Positions 41,206-49,854 of a stretch of DNA of 64,000 nt are shown here, piece by piece. The DNA is taken from the NCBI RefSeq assembly GCF_017312725.1, contig NZ_BOPO01000149.1, positions 62,001 through 126,000 of the forward strand. Direction: 5' to 3'. A program made the translations under genes and the position numbers. The notes beneath the pieces are model-generated. The model was not told where the DNA came from. It did not search any database and saw only the letters and a list, made by a program, of their open reading frames with translations. This DNA comes from Actinocatenispora comari (GTDB taxonomy: Bacteria; Actinomycetota; Actinomycetes; Mycobacteriales; Micromonosporaceae). Within the stretch, counting starts at the first letter, position 1, and each line of letters begins with the position of its first letter.

Positions 41206-42222
41206 TCACAGCACCAGCCGCGCGCCGTCCTCGAACCATTCCAGCCGGGGCTGTACCGGCGCGAGCGACGGCGCCGTCGCGGCCAGCGCCGCCGCGACCC
41301 GGTCGAAGCCGGACAACGACTCCAACACCGCCACGGTCGGCGGCAGCATGCCCAGCTCGCCCGCCTCGCGGCCGGCCAGCGCGTCCGCCGGCCGTACCCA
41401 GGCGATCCGGTCGGCCTCGCCGCCGACCTCGCGCGCGGTCTGCCCGGCCGGCAGTTCGGCCAGGAAGAAGAACGTGTCGTACCGCCGGGGCTCGAACTCC
41501 GGCGTGATCCACCGCGCCCAGGCGTGCAGCAGGTCGGCGCGCACCGACAGTCGGCGCTCGGCCAGCAGCTCCGACAACGAAATCCGATGCTCCACAAGGG
41601 ACAGTCGGGCGGCGGCCCAACCCTCCGCGGCGACGTCCCCGGCGGCCGACGTGACGTCCGCGCCGGCGGGCGGGATGGCGCCCGCGCCGGCGGGCGGGGT
41701 GTCACCCGCGCCGGCGGGCGGGTCGGCGTCCGCGCCGAGGGAATCCGTGGCCGCGACGACGTCCCCGCCGAGGGCACCGGCGGACGGGGCGGCGTCCGCG
41801 CTGGCAGGCGGGGCGGTGAGCAACACGTCGCCGACGAGCGAGTCGGCGTCGGAGCCGGCGAACAGGACGCCGGTCTCCTCGAACATCTCCCGCACGGCGG
41901 CGGCGACCACCTCGCGCGCGGCGCGCACCTCACCGGGCAGGCCCAGCATCCGCGCCCAGGACTCCGGATCCGGCCCGACCCACGGGCCACCGGTCGGTTC
42001 GGCGCCGTCCCGCGGATCGACGCTGCCGCCGGGGAACGCGTACATCCCGGAGGCGAACGGCATCGTGGTGCGGCGCCGTACCAGGAAGACCTCCGGGCCA
42101 CCCGGCGCGTCGCGCAGCAGCACCACGGTCGCCGCCCGGCGCGGCACGACCGCGGTACGACCCTCGGCGTAGAACCGCCGGGCATGCTCCGCCAACCCCG
42201 CCGGTATCGGCTCCGTCCGCAT
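41206..42222 (-). CDS. NUDIX hydrolase with a repeat-expanded insert
   Basis: 338 residues. N-terminal VVPRRAATVVLLRDAPGGPEVFLVRR, AFPGGSVDPRDG and the NUDIX-box core REMFEETGV. Then a low-complexity insert of about 60 residues (PPAGAG-type repeats) before the rest of the domain (LSLSELLAERRLSVRADLLHAWARWITPEFEPRRYDTFFFLAELP). NUDT8/NUDT19-like layout, so possibly a CoA or nucleoside-diphosphate hydrolase. RBS GAGGAGGT. The insert is encoded by an in-frame 24-bp tandem array. Confidence 0.85.
   Translation of the reverse strand: MRTEPIPAGLAEHARRFYAEGRTAVVPRRAATVVLLRDAPGGPEVFLVRRRTTMPFASGMYAFPGGSVDPRDGAEPTGGPWVGPDPESWARMLGLPGEVRAAREVVAAAVREMFEETGVLFAGSDADSLVGDVLLTAPPASADAAPSAGALGGDVVAATDSLGADADPPAGAGDTPPAGAGAIPPAGADVTSAAGDVAAEGWAAARLSLVEHRISLSELLAERRLSVRADLLHAWARWITPEFEPRRYDTFFFLAELPAGQTAREVGGEADRIAWVRPADALAGREAGELGMLPPTVAVLESLSGFDRVAAALAATAPSLAPVQPRLEWFEDGARLVL
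41660..41739. repeat. In-frame 24-bp tandem array inside the NUDIX gene
   Basis: Units start at 41660, 41684, 41708 and a diverged one at 41732, each beginning GCGCCGGCGGGCGGG. 24 bp encodes 8 residues (PPAGAGxx), so unit gain or loss keeps the frame. Confidence 0.85.
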
Positions 42223-42339
42223 CCGTACCTCCTCGACACCGCCATGCTCGCACGGCCCGGCCCCTCGCCCGGGCACCGACCTCGTCCGCGCAGCCACCGC
42301 GAGCCACGCAGAGGCGCCCGCTCCGGTACCGCCGGCCCG

Positions 42340-42540
42340 CCGCGGTCGGACGCCGTCGGACGCCGCGGTCGGATGGCACGGTCGAGCGCCGCAGTCGAAC
42401 GGCGCGGTCGAACGGCCGCCGGACGTCTTCGGACACCTTCGGACGCCGCGGTCGGGCGGTGCGATCGGACGTCCTCGGACGCCACGGTCGGGCGGTGCGA
42501 TCGGGCGCCTTCGGACGCCGCGGTCGGGCGGTGCGGTCAG
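42340..42540. repeat. 36-bp tandem array between two minus-strand genes
   Basis: Clear units start at 42441, 42477 and 42513 (GGACGCCGCGGTCGGGCGGT... period 36), with degenerate GGTCGGACGCC copies back to about 42340. The last unit contains the stop codon of the XRE gene (42537-42539). Confidence 0.85.
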
Positions 42541-43373
42541 ACGGCGCGGAGCTGGCCGCGGTGGGCACCGCGCAGCCGGTCGAACGCCGCGGCGGTGGCC
42601 TCGTCGGCGGGCAGCAGCACGACCAACTGCTGCGCGTCGGATCCGGACAGTTCCAGTACCTCGCGATGCCAGCGCAGCTGCGGGCCGGACGGATGGTTCA
42701 CCCGCAGCGGTACCGTCGGCGGCGGCAGCTGCCGACCCACCCGCCGGGTGAACTCGGCGCCGGCCAGCGGCGCCAGCTCGGCCCGGAACCACTCGGCCGT
42801 CCCGGCGGACGGGCCGAGCCACAGGTCGAACGCCTGCTCGTCGGCGACCTGGTCCCAGTCGGCGAACACGGTGCGGGCGGCGGGATCGAGGAACACGTAC
42901 CGGGTCAGGTTCGGTTCCGGCCCGTCGAGCAGGCCGGAGCCTGCCATCAGCAGCTCGAACCCGCTGGTGTGCGCCAGCACGTCGCCCAGCCGGTTGGTGA
43001 CCAGGGCGACGCCGGGTTCCAGCAGCCGCAACGTGTCCAGCACCGCGGGGCGTACCTCGCGGGGCGGCGGCACCGGTCGCTGGTGTGCGGCACAGACGCC
43101 TCCCGTGATCTTGGCGAGGTAGCGCAGGTGAGCCCGCTCGGCGGTGTCCAGGCTCAACCCGTCGGCGAGCGCGTTGAGCACCGCGATCGACGGGTTGCGG
43201 TCCCGGCCCTGCTCGATCCGGGTCAGGTACTCGACGCTGACGCCGGCCCGGGTGGCGAGCTCGGTGCGCCGCAGCCCAGGGGCCCGGCGACGCGGCTGGT
43301 CCGGCAGGCCGAGATCGGCCGGCCGGATGCTGTCCCGCTTGGCCCGGACGAAGTCTCCCAGCGGCGTACCCAT
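42537..43373 (-). CDS. XRE-family regulator with MmyB-like ligand domain
   Basis: 278 residues. HTH at about 30-85 (RRTELATRAGVSVEYLTRIEQGRDRNPSIAVLNALADGL), then the MmyB-like PAS-type domain (LDTLRLLEPGVALVTNRLGDVLAHTSGFELL...NLTRYVFLDPAARTVFADWD). These regulators usually control a divergent oxidoreductase; here the FMN reductase at 43476. Leaderless: TACGCT (43386-43381), 7 nt, ATG. The 3' end lies in the 36-bp array. Confidence 0.92.
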   Translation of the reverse strand: MGTPLGDFVRAKRDSIRPADLGLPDQPRRRAPGLRRTELATRAGVSVEYLTRIEQGRDRNPSIAVLNALADGLSLDTAERAHLRYLAKITGGVCAAHQRPVPPPREVRPAVLDTLRLLEPGVALVTNRLGDVLAHTSGFELLMAGSGLLDGPEPNLTRYVFLDPAARTVFADWDQVADEQAFDLWLGPSAGTAEWFRAELAPLAGAEFTRRVGRQLPPPTVPLRVNHPSGPQLRWHREVLELSGSDAQQLVVLLPADEATAAAFDRLRGAHRGQLRAV

Positions 43374-43475
43374 GCCGGGAAGCGTACCGAGCCGGGGAAG
43401 CCGCAGCGTGGCCCTGCGAGGGCCAGCCTGATCGCGGTCTGGTTGTCCCGCCCGCCGGCGCCGACCATCGAGGGC

Positions 43476-44075
43476 ATGAACGAGAACAGCACCCTTGCGG
43501 TCATCGTCGGCAGCGTCCGGGAGGGCCGGTTCGGCCCCGTCGTCGGTTCCTGGATCGCCGACCGGGCACGAGAACACGGCGGCTTCGACGTCGACGTGAT
43601 CGACCTGGCCGACGTGGACATCCCGCTGACGCTGCCGGCCGTCCCGCCGAAGCTGGCCGGCGACGACTACCCGCGGCCCGACGGCATGCTGCCGGTCACC
43701 AAGCGGCTCGACGCGGCCGACGCGTTCGTCATCGTCACGCCCGAGTACAACCACAGCTATCCGGCGTCGTTGAAGGCGCTGATCGACTGGCACTTCACCC
43801 AGTGGACCGCCAAGCCCGTGGCGTTCGTCAGCTACGGCGGCGCGGCCGGTGGCCGGCACGCGGTGCTCCACCTGGAGAACGTCCTGACCGAGCTGCACGC
43901 GGTCACCATCCGGGACGGGCTCGCCTTCCCCAACTACTTCACCGCCTGGCAGGACGGCCACCCCGCCGACCCCGCCAGTACCGACCACGCCCACCAGTTG
44001 CTCAGCCAGCTCGCCTGGTGGTCCACCACCCTGCGCTCGGCCCGCGCCACCACGCCCTATCCCGTACCCGCCTGA
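43476..44075 (+). CDS. NAD(P)H-dependent FMN reductase
   Basis: 199 residues. Flavodoxin-like start VIVGSVREGRFGPVVGSWI (phosphate loop), then TPEYNHSYPASLKALIDW, the family hallmark, and VSYGGAAGGRHA. Transfers electrons from NAD(P)H to FMN or quinones in the cytoplasm. Divergent from, and probably regulated by, the XRE/MmyB protein. Confidence 0.92.
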   Translation: MNENSTLAVIVGSVREGRFGPVVGSWIADRAREHGGFDVDVIDLADVDIPLTLPAVPPKLAGDDYPRPDGMLPVTKRLDAADAFVIVTPEYNHSYPASLKALIDWHFTQWTAKPVAFVSYGGAAGGRHAVLHLENVLTELHAVTIRDGLAFPNYFTAWQDGHPADPASTDHAHQLLSQLAWWSTTLRSARATTPYPVPA

Positions 44076-44151
44076 CCCCCGGCACGCCCGAACCTGCGAA
44101 ACGGGATCGGGACCTCGTCCCCGCGCTGCCGGCCTTCACCCGTCCACCGCT

Positions 44152-44877
44152 TCACCAGGGGACGACGCCGTTGTCGTCGAAGAAGCCGCCGTTCGGACCG
44201 TCGTCCGGCAGCGTCGCCAGCCGGATCGCGATCTGCGCCCCCTGCTCCGGCGTCCGCACGCCACGGAACCCATTCAGGTCGGTCGCGCAGAACCCCGGGC
44301 AGCCGGTGTTGACCAGGATGTTCGTGTCGGCGAGCTCCTTGACGTACTGCGCCGTCACGGCGTTCAGGAACGTCTTCGATGCGGCGTACGCCGCGGAGAT
44401 CGGGCCGACCTCGGCTCCCGGCGTGGTCTGCAGCGTCAGCGAACCCACGCTGCTCGACATGTTCACGATCCGCGGCGAGGCGGACCGGCGCAGCATCGGC
44501 AGCATCGCGTTGGTGACCCGTACGACGCCGATCACGTTGGTCTCCACCGCGGTCCGGATCGTGTCGGCGGCCACCGTCGTCGGCGCCTGCGGCATCCCGC
44601 CGGTGACGCCGGCGTTGTTGACGAGCACGTCGAGGCCGCCGGCCTCGGCCGCGATCAGCTCGGCGGCGGCGGCCACGCTCGCGTCGTCGGTCACGTCCAG
44701 CGGTACGCCGAACGCGTCGGCACCGGCCGCTCGCAGCTTCGCGACCGCCTCCTCCCGGCGCCGGTCGTCCCGCGCGCCGACCCCCACCCGCCAGCCGAGG
44801 GCTCCCAGGCCCGCGGCGATCTCGTACCCGATGCCCTTGTTCGCGCCGGTGACCAGCGCAGTCGTCGCTTCACTCAT
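44152..44877 (-). CDS. Short-chain dehydrogenase/reductase
   Basis: 241 residues. Rossmann motif TGANKGIG, NNAG, and catalytic Ser (MSSSVGSLTLQ) with YAASK. The Cys-containing GCPGFCATDLNG follows. NAD(P)H-dependent carbonyl reduction, substrate unknown. Divergent from a LysR regulator with a shared palindrome, a typical regulator-target pair. Confidence 0.93.
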   Translation of the reverse strand: MSEATTALVTGANKGIGYEIAAGLGALGWRVGVGARDDRRREEAVAKLRAAGADAFGVPLDVTDDASVAAAAELIAAEAGGLDVLVNNAGVTGGMPQAPTTVAADTIRTAVETNVIGVVRVTNAMLPMLRRSASPRIVNMSSSVGSLTLQTTPGAEVGPISAAYAASKTFLNAVTAQYVKELADTNILVNTGCPGFCATDLNGFRGVRTPEQGAQIAIRLATLPDDGPNGGFFDDNGVVPW

Positions 44878-44930
44878 GCCCCGATCGTCGGTCGGCGGCG
44901 ACCCGCGCTCCAACACCGATCGGGTACCCG

Positions 44931-44951
44931 TCGATACCGCACCGGTATCGA
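44931..44951. promoter_or_regulatory. LysR-type operator between SDR and LysR genes
   Basis: TCGATACC-GCACC-GGTATCGA, perfect 8-bp arms with a 5-bp centre, containing the ATAC/GTAT form of the LysR T-N11-A motif. It lies 29 bp before the LysR ATG and 54 bp from the SDR start. Confidence 0.8.
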
Positions 44952-44979
44952 TCCCCTCGGCGCGGGATACCGTGGCGGC

Positions 44980-45825
44980 ATGGAGACGCGGGAGCTGCGG
45001 TACTTCGTGGCCGTCGCCGAGGAACTGCACTTCGGCCGGGCGGCGGAGCGGCTCGGCATCGCGCAACCCCCGCTGTCCCGGGCGATCCGCCAGCTCGAAC
45101 ACCGCCTCGGCGCGAGACTGCTGGAGCGGTCCAGCCGCGCGGTCGCGCTGACCGAGGCCGGCGCGACGCTGCTGCGGGAGGGCCGGGCGGCGCTGGACGC
45201 GGTGGCCGCCGCCGAACGCCGCACCCGCCGGGCCGCGCAGGCGACCGGCGCGGGCGGCATCGTCCTCGTCACGAAGGCCGGCGCCGCCGGCGAACTGCTC
45301 GCCAAGCTGCTCGACGCGTACGCCGCCGAGCCCGGCGCGGTCCCCGTCGACGTGCTGCTGTGCGGCCCCGGCGAGCAGGAACGGCTGCTGCGCACCGGAC
45401 ACGCCGACGTCGGCCTGCTGCACCTGCCGTACGACCGGGTCACCGGGCTGGACACCGAGCCGCTGCGGACCGAGGGGCAGGTCGCGGTGCTGCCGGCCGG
45501 GCACCCGCTGACCACCCGGACGCAGGTACGGATGGCCGACGTCGCCGCGCTACCCGGCCTGCCGCAACCGCGCTGGCCGGCCGCCGACGGAAGCTACCCG
45601 GACGGCCCCGGGCCGCAGGTCCGGGATCACACCCAGCTGCTGCAGCTGATCGCGCTCGGCCGGACGATGGCGGTCATGCCCGAGACGGTCCGCGCCCACC
45701 TGCACGACGACCTCGTCGCCGTACCGGTCGTGGACGCCCCCGACGTCACCACGGTCATCGCCTGGCCACCCCAGACCCGTTCCCACCCCATCGCCACTCT
45801 CATCGCTACGGCCATCCGCCTCTGA
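44980..45825 (+). CDS. LysR-family regulator
   Basis: 281 residues. N-terminal winged HTH (ELRYFVAVAEELHFGRAAERLGIAQPPLSRAIRQLEHRLGARLLERSSRAVALTEAG) and a periplasmic-binding-protein-like effector domain. Leaderless: TACCGT at 44968-44973, 6 nt, ATG. Likely autoregulated and controlling the divergent SDR gene. Repeat element copy 3 starts 8 bp after its stop. Confidence 0.93.
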   Translation: METRELRYFVAVAEELHFGRAAERLGIAQPPLSRAIRQLEHRLGARLLERSSRAVALTEAGATLLREGRAALDAVAAAERRTRRAAQATGAGGIVLVTKAGAAGELLAKLLDAYAAEPGAVPVDVLLCGPGEQERLLRTGHADVGLLHLPYDRVTGLDTEPLRTEGQVAVLPAGHPLTTRTQVRMADVAALPGLPQPRWPAADGSYPDGPGPQVRDHTQLLQLIALGRTMAVMPETVRAHLHDDLVAVPVVDAPDVTTVIAWPPQTRSHPIATLIATAIRL

Positions 45826-45833
45826 ACCGGGGG

Positions 45834-46480
45834 GCACCTCTTTGCGCTGAGGTGCTTCCCGAAGCGCTCGTGTCGGCGGTGGGTTCGCTGTTGCTGGCGG
45901 TGTAAAGGCCACCTCTGTTCGCGGTTTTCACCCCCGTGGGGGAACGTGGGGAGCGGGCTTCGCCCCTCCCCACACCCCACCCCATCAAGGGGGCAGTCGC
46001 CCCCTTGACATCCCCTGTCGGGGAATCAGTGATCAGGCAGGACCCCGCCTGGCCGCTTCGGAACTACGGGGCCCGGTGCGGCCTGCCCATCGACGCCCAG
46101 CCCGCCACGACAACCAACTGCCCACGGTGCGACGCGACGCGAAGCGGGCGTGGCCGTGATGGGTAGGCCGGACCGGGGCCCCGTTCTTCTTCGTAGGCCA
46201 CTGGGCGTCGATGGGCAGCAGTACCGGGGGCTGGGCGGGGATGGCCAAGGGGGCGGCCCCCTTGGCGGGGAAGGAGCGCGAGGAGGGGGCGAAGCCCTCT
46301 CCTCGCATTCCCCCACAAGGGGTCAGAGCGTGAACAGAGGTGGCCTTTACACCGCCGCTTGGGACGCACCTCAGCGGGTAGAGGTGGCCTTTACACCACC
46401 AGCCCGGACACACCCCGCGACACGAGCGCTTGGGACGCACCTCAGCGGGTAGAGGTGGCCTTTGCGCCGGCAGCAAGAGC
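45834..46480 (+). repeat. Repeat element copy 3
   Basis: About 645 bp. Left end 45834-45855 is GCACCTC-N8-GAGGTGC, one base off the copy 1 terminal repeat. The core matches copy 2 in the same orientation and copy 1 inverted. At the right, AGAGGTGGCC module starts occur at 46336, 46380 (44 bp apart) and 46451. The element ends in the CAGCAAGAGCG portion, so the right terminal repeat is missing. It fills the space between the LysR stop and the convergent efflux gene. Confidence 0.9.
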
Positions 46481-46530
46481 GGACGCGGCGACGCGAGACG
46501 GGCCGCGCCGCCCCGAACGGCGACCGGCCG

Positions 46531-48114
46531 CTAGACGTGCGGTACGGCTGGGGCGCTGGAACCGTTGCGGGAGCGGCGGATCAGCAGCGACAGCCCGACC
46601 GCGACCACGGCCACCACCGCCGCCACGGTGAACGCCAGGTGCATCCCGTCCAGGAACGACAGGTTGCTGGCCTTGGTGATCAGCGCCGCGATCTCCGCCT
46701 TGGTACCCGGCGGTACCGGTGCCACGCCCCCGGCCACCGCGCTCTTGGCCGCGTCGACCTGCGCCGGTGTCAGGGCGGGCAGGTGCTGGTCGGTCCAGTG
46801 CCCGTTGAGCACGTTGCCGACCCGGGCGGTCATCACCGCGCCGAGCACCGCGGTACCGAGGGCGCCACCGACCTGCATGGCCGCCTGCTGGACGCCGGAC
46901 GCGACGCCGGACAGCTGCACCGGCGCGTTGCCGACGATGACCTCGGTGGCGCCGACCATGACCACGGACAGGCCGAGGCCGAGGATGACGAACCAGAGCG
47001 AGGTGAGGCCGGCGGACGCCTCCATCGGCAGCCGGGACAGGCCGAACATCGCGATCGCGACCGCGGCCATCCCGGTGGCGACCGGGCCGCGCGGCCCGAT
47101 CTTCCCGATCAGCGCACCGGCGATGGGCGAGCCGACCACCATGCCGGCGGTCATCGGCAGCAACCGGACGCCGGACTGCACCGGCGAGAGGCCGTGCACG
47201 AGCTGGAGGTAGAAGGTGACGAAGAACAGCGAACCGAACATCGCGAACGCCATCAGGACCATCAGCACGGTACCGACCGACAGCGACCGGGACCGGAACA
47301 GGCCGAGCGGCAGCAGCGGGTCGCGGGCGGACCGTTCGCGCAGGATGAACAGCACCGCGAACACCGCCGCACCGACGAACAGGCCGATCGTGCGCCAGTC
47401 GCCCCAACCGAAGTCGGACGCCTTGATCACGCCGAACACCAGCGCGAACATCGCCACCGACAGCAGCGCGATGCCGGGGACGTCGGCCCGCGAGCCGCGG
47501 TCGACCCGGTGGTTGCGGCCCAGTACGAGCAGGCCGAGGACCAGCGCGAGCGCACCGACCGGCAGGTTCACGAAGAACACCCACTGCCAGTTGACGTGCT
47601 CGACGAGCAGGCCGCCGACGATCGGGCCGGCCGCGGTGGACAGGCCGATCGCGGCACCCCAGATGCCGATCGCGATGTTCAGCTTCTCCCGCGGGAACGC
47701 CTCGCGCAGCAACCCGAGGGCCGCCGGCTGCAGCAGCGCACCGAAGACACCCTGCAGCACCCGGAACGCGATGATCAGGCCGATGCTGCCGGAGAGCCCG
47801 ATGATCCCGGAGCTGGCGGCGAAGCCGACCACGCCGACGAGGAACATGCTCTTGTGCCCGAACCGGTCGCCGAGCTTGCCGGCGGTGACCAGGAAGACGG
47901 CCAGCGCGAGCAGGTAGCCGTTGGTGATCCACTGCAGGTCGGACAGGGACGCGTGCAGCGACTTGCCGATGGCGGGGTTGGCGATGGCGACGATGGTGCC
48001 GTCCAGCGCGACCATGATCACGCCGAAGGCGACGGCGACCAGGGTCGCCCACGGGCCCCCGCGGCCGGTGCTGCGTGCGGTCGTGATCGCCGTACCGGCC
48101 GCAGTGGTACTCAT
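46531..48114 (-). CDS. DHA2-type MFS drug efflux transporter (14 helices)
   Basis: 527 residues with 14 hydrophobic segments. Motif A GKLGDRFGHKSMFL, motif C-like GIWGAAIGLSTAAGPIVGG, and ALDGTIVAIANPAI in helix 1, typical of the EmrB/QacA family of proton-coupled exporters. RBS GGGGGAGA before ATG 48114. Its promoter contains a palindromic operator and it is divergent from a TetR gene, the standard arrangement for a drug-inducible pump. Confidence 0.92.
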   Translation of the reverse strand: MSTTAAGTAITTARSTGRGGPWATLVAVAFGVIMVALDGTIVAIANPAIGKSLHASLSDLQWITNGYLLALAVFLVTAGKLGDRFGHKSMFLVGVVGFAASSGIIGLSGSIGLIIAFRVLQGVFGALLQPAALGLLREAFPREKLNIAIGIWGAAIGLSTAAGPIVGGLLVEHVNWQWVFFVNLPVGALALVLGLLVLGRNHRVDRGSRADVPGIALLSVAMFALVFGVIKASDFGWGDWRTIGLFVGAAVFAVLFILRERSARDPLLPLGLFRSRSLSVGTVLMVLMAFAMFGSLFFVTFYLQLVHGLSPVQSGVRLLPMTAGMVVGSPIAGALIGKIGPRGPVATGMAAVAIAMFGLSRLPMEASAGLTSLWFVILGLGLSVVMVGATEVIVGNAPVQLSGVASGVQQAAMQVGGALGTAVLGAVMTARVGNVLNGHWTDQHLPALTPAQVDAAKSAVAGGVAPVPPGTKAEIAALITKASNLSFLDGMHLAFTVAAVVAVVAVGLSLLIRRSRNGSSAPAVPHV

Positions 48115-48260
48115 GTGGGTCTCCCCCGCAAGATCGATTGATGGTGGGCAGTCGGCGCGCGGCGAGCTGTCCCCCAAGACACCCGATCGAACGGGCTGTG
48201 CCACGCCGCGCTGCCGACGCCCGAGCCGCGCTCCCCCACGCGACTCAACCCCCGCGGCAC

Positions 48261-48290
48261 AGCATATTGTCAGTCGCTGACAAGTGGCAA
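48261..48290 (-). promoter_or_regulatory. Promoter of the efflux gene with internal operator
   Basis: Minus strand -35 TTGCCA (48290-48285), 18-bp spacer, -10 TATGCT (48266-48261). The spacer holds the perfect palindrome TTGTCAG-TCG-CTGACAA (48267-48283), so a bound repressor would block RNA polymerase. Confidence 0.85.
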
Positions 48291-48338
48291 TGTGAGACAC
48301 ATGACCCTGACGCTCAGGACGACACCGGCGAGTATCGA

Positions 48339-48500
48339 AGAGACCAGTTCAGAATGGCGTCGGATGGCTGGCGTGGTCCAGAGCGGGGCTGGCAAGGCGG
48401 AGGCGCGTTCGTGTGGCGGAGCCACTCGGACGTGCCGACAACGCGGCCAGCGTCGTTCTGGGCCCGCCGGGCGCCGACAGTCCATTCTGAACTGATCTCT
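48339..48500. repeat. Long inverted repeat in front of the TetR gene
   Basis: Arms 48339-48357 and 48482-48500 match at 18 of 19 positions. Weaker inverted similarity (CCAGA, GCTGGC blocks) extends about 30 bp further inward. The right arm ends one base before the AAGGAGGTG ribosome-binding site of the TetR gene. Confidence 0.8.
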
Positions 48501-48516
48501 GAAGGAGGTGGCGCGG

Positions 48517-49149
48517 ATGACGGAGTCGGCGGGGCTGCGCGAGCGCAAGAAGCAGCAGACGCGCGAGGCGCTGATCGCGGCCGCCCAGCGGCTGTTCACC
48601 GAGCAGGGCTTCGACGGCACCACCACGGACGAGATCGCCGCGGCGGCCGACGTGTCGCAGCGCACCCTGTTCCGGTACTTCGCCGGCAAGGAGGAGATGG
48701 CGCTGGCGCCGCTGGCCGAGATGCAGGAGGGGTTCACCGACGAGGTGCGCCGGCGGCCGCCCGGCGAGCCGCCGATGACCGCGCTGCGGCTCGCGGCGCG
48801 CGCCATGATCGGCGCCTTCGCCGGCGACGACCCGGAGATCGAGCAGCGGCGCCAGATCCTCGGCAGCACCATCGATCTGGTCAACCGCACGCCCGCACTG
48901 CTGGCCGAGAACCTGCGCCGGACGGTGGCCCGCGGCGAGCGGCTGGCGCAGCTGCTCGCCGAGCGGGAGGGCGTCGACATGGCCGACGATCCGCGGCCCC
49001 GGCTCGCGGTCACCACGTTCGACGGCGCGCTGCGGGTGGCCACCCTCAGCTCGTGCGACGCCGCGGCCATCGACCCGGTACTGATGGGTCAGGAGCTGGA
49101 GCGCTGCCTCGCCGCGCTGCCGGACATCTTCCGGCACTGGCGGTCCTGA
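48517..49149 (+). CDS. TetR-family repressor of the divergent efflux pump
   Basis: 210 residues from ATG 48517, 6 nt after a full AAGGAGGTG; a GTG at 48508 overlaps the RBS and is rejected. HTH REALIAAAQRLFTEQGFDGTTTDEIAAAADVSQRTLFRYFAGKEEM, then a helical ligand domain. Likely binds the palindrome at 48267-48283 and is released by a pump substrate. Confidence 0.92.
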   Translation: MTESAGLRERKKQQTREALIAAAQRLFTEQGFDGTTTDEIAAAADVSQRTLFRYFAGKEEMALAPLAEMQEGFTDEVRRRPPGEPPMTALRLAARAMIGAFAGDDPEIEQRRQILGSTIDLVNRTPALLAENLRRTVARGERLAQLLAEREGVDMADDPRPRLAVTTFDGALRVATLSSCDAAAIDPVLMGQELERCLAALPDIFRHWRS

Positions 49150-49206
49150 CCCGACCCGCCGTCGGCCGCGGCCCGACCGCCGGCAGTTCGTCCACAATGG
49201 ACTGTT

Positions 49207-49854
49207 TCAGGACACCAGTCCGGTGCGGTGCGCGATGATGACCAGTTGCACCCGGTCCCGGGCGTCCAGCTTGGTCAGCAGCCGGGCCACGTGCGCCTTC
49301 GCGGTGGCCGCGCTGATGTAGAGCTGGCCGGCGATCTCGGCGTTGGACAGGCCGCGCCCGACCAGCGTCAGCACCTCGCGCTCCCGCTCGGTCACCGCCT
49401 CCAGCGCCGGTACCGGCCGGGCCGGGGTCGGCCGGTCGACGAAGTCGGCGATCAGCCGCCGGGTGACGCTCGGCGCGATCAGCGCGTCGCCGGCGGCCAC
49501 CACCCGGATCGCGGCCAGGATCTGCTCCAGCGCCATGTCCTTGACCAGGAAGCCGCTGGCGCCGGCGCGCAGCGCACCGTAGACGTACTCGTCCTCGTCG
49601 AAGGTGGTCAGCATCAGCACCCGGGGCGGCTCGGCCGCGGCGGTGATCCGCCGGGTCGCCTCGATCCCGTCCAGGTCGGGCATCCGGATGTCCATCACCA
49701 CCACGTCCGGCGCCGTCTCGGCGGTCAGCCGCACCGCCTCGGCCCCGGTACCGGCCTCGCCGACCACGGTGAGATCCGGCGCGTCGGCGATCAGCACCCG
49801 CAGACCGGAGCGGATCAGCGGCTGGTCGTCGGCCAGCAGTACCCGGATCGTCAT
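49207..49854 (-). CDS. NarL/LuxR-type response regulator
   Basis: 215 residues. Receiver domain with Asp9/Asp10, phospho-acceptor Asp55 (VVVMDIRMPD), Thr (LMLTTFD) and Lys (FLVKDM); C-terminal LuxR HTH (LTEREREVL-type, GLSNAEIAGQLYISAATAKAHVARLLTKL). Start overlaps the kinase stop (ATGA). Probably activates the divergent ABC-transporter operon. Confidence 0.95.
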   Translation of the reverse strand: MTIRVLLADDQPLIRSGLRVLIADAPDLTVVGEAGTGAEAVRLTAETAPDVVVMDIRMPDLDGIEATRRITAAAEPPRVLMLTTFDEDEYVYGALRAGASGFLVKDMALEQILAAIRVVAAGDALIAPSVTRRLIADFVDRPTPARPVPALEAVTEREREVLTLVGRGLSNAEIAGQLYISAATAKAHVARLLTKLDARDRVQLVIIAHRTGLVS

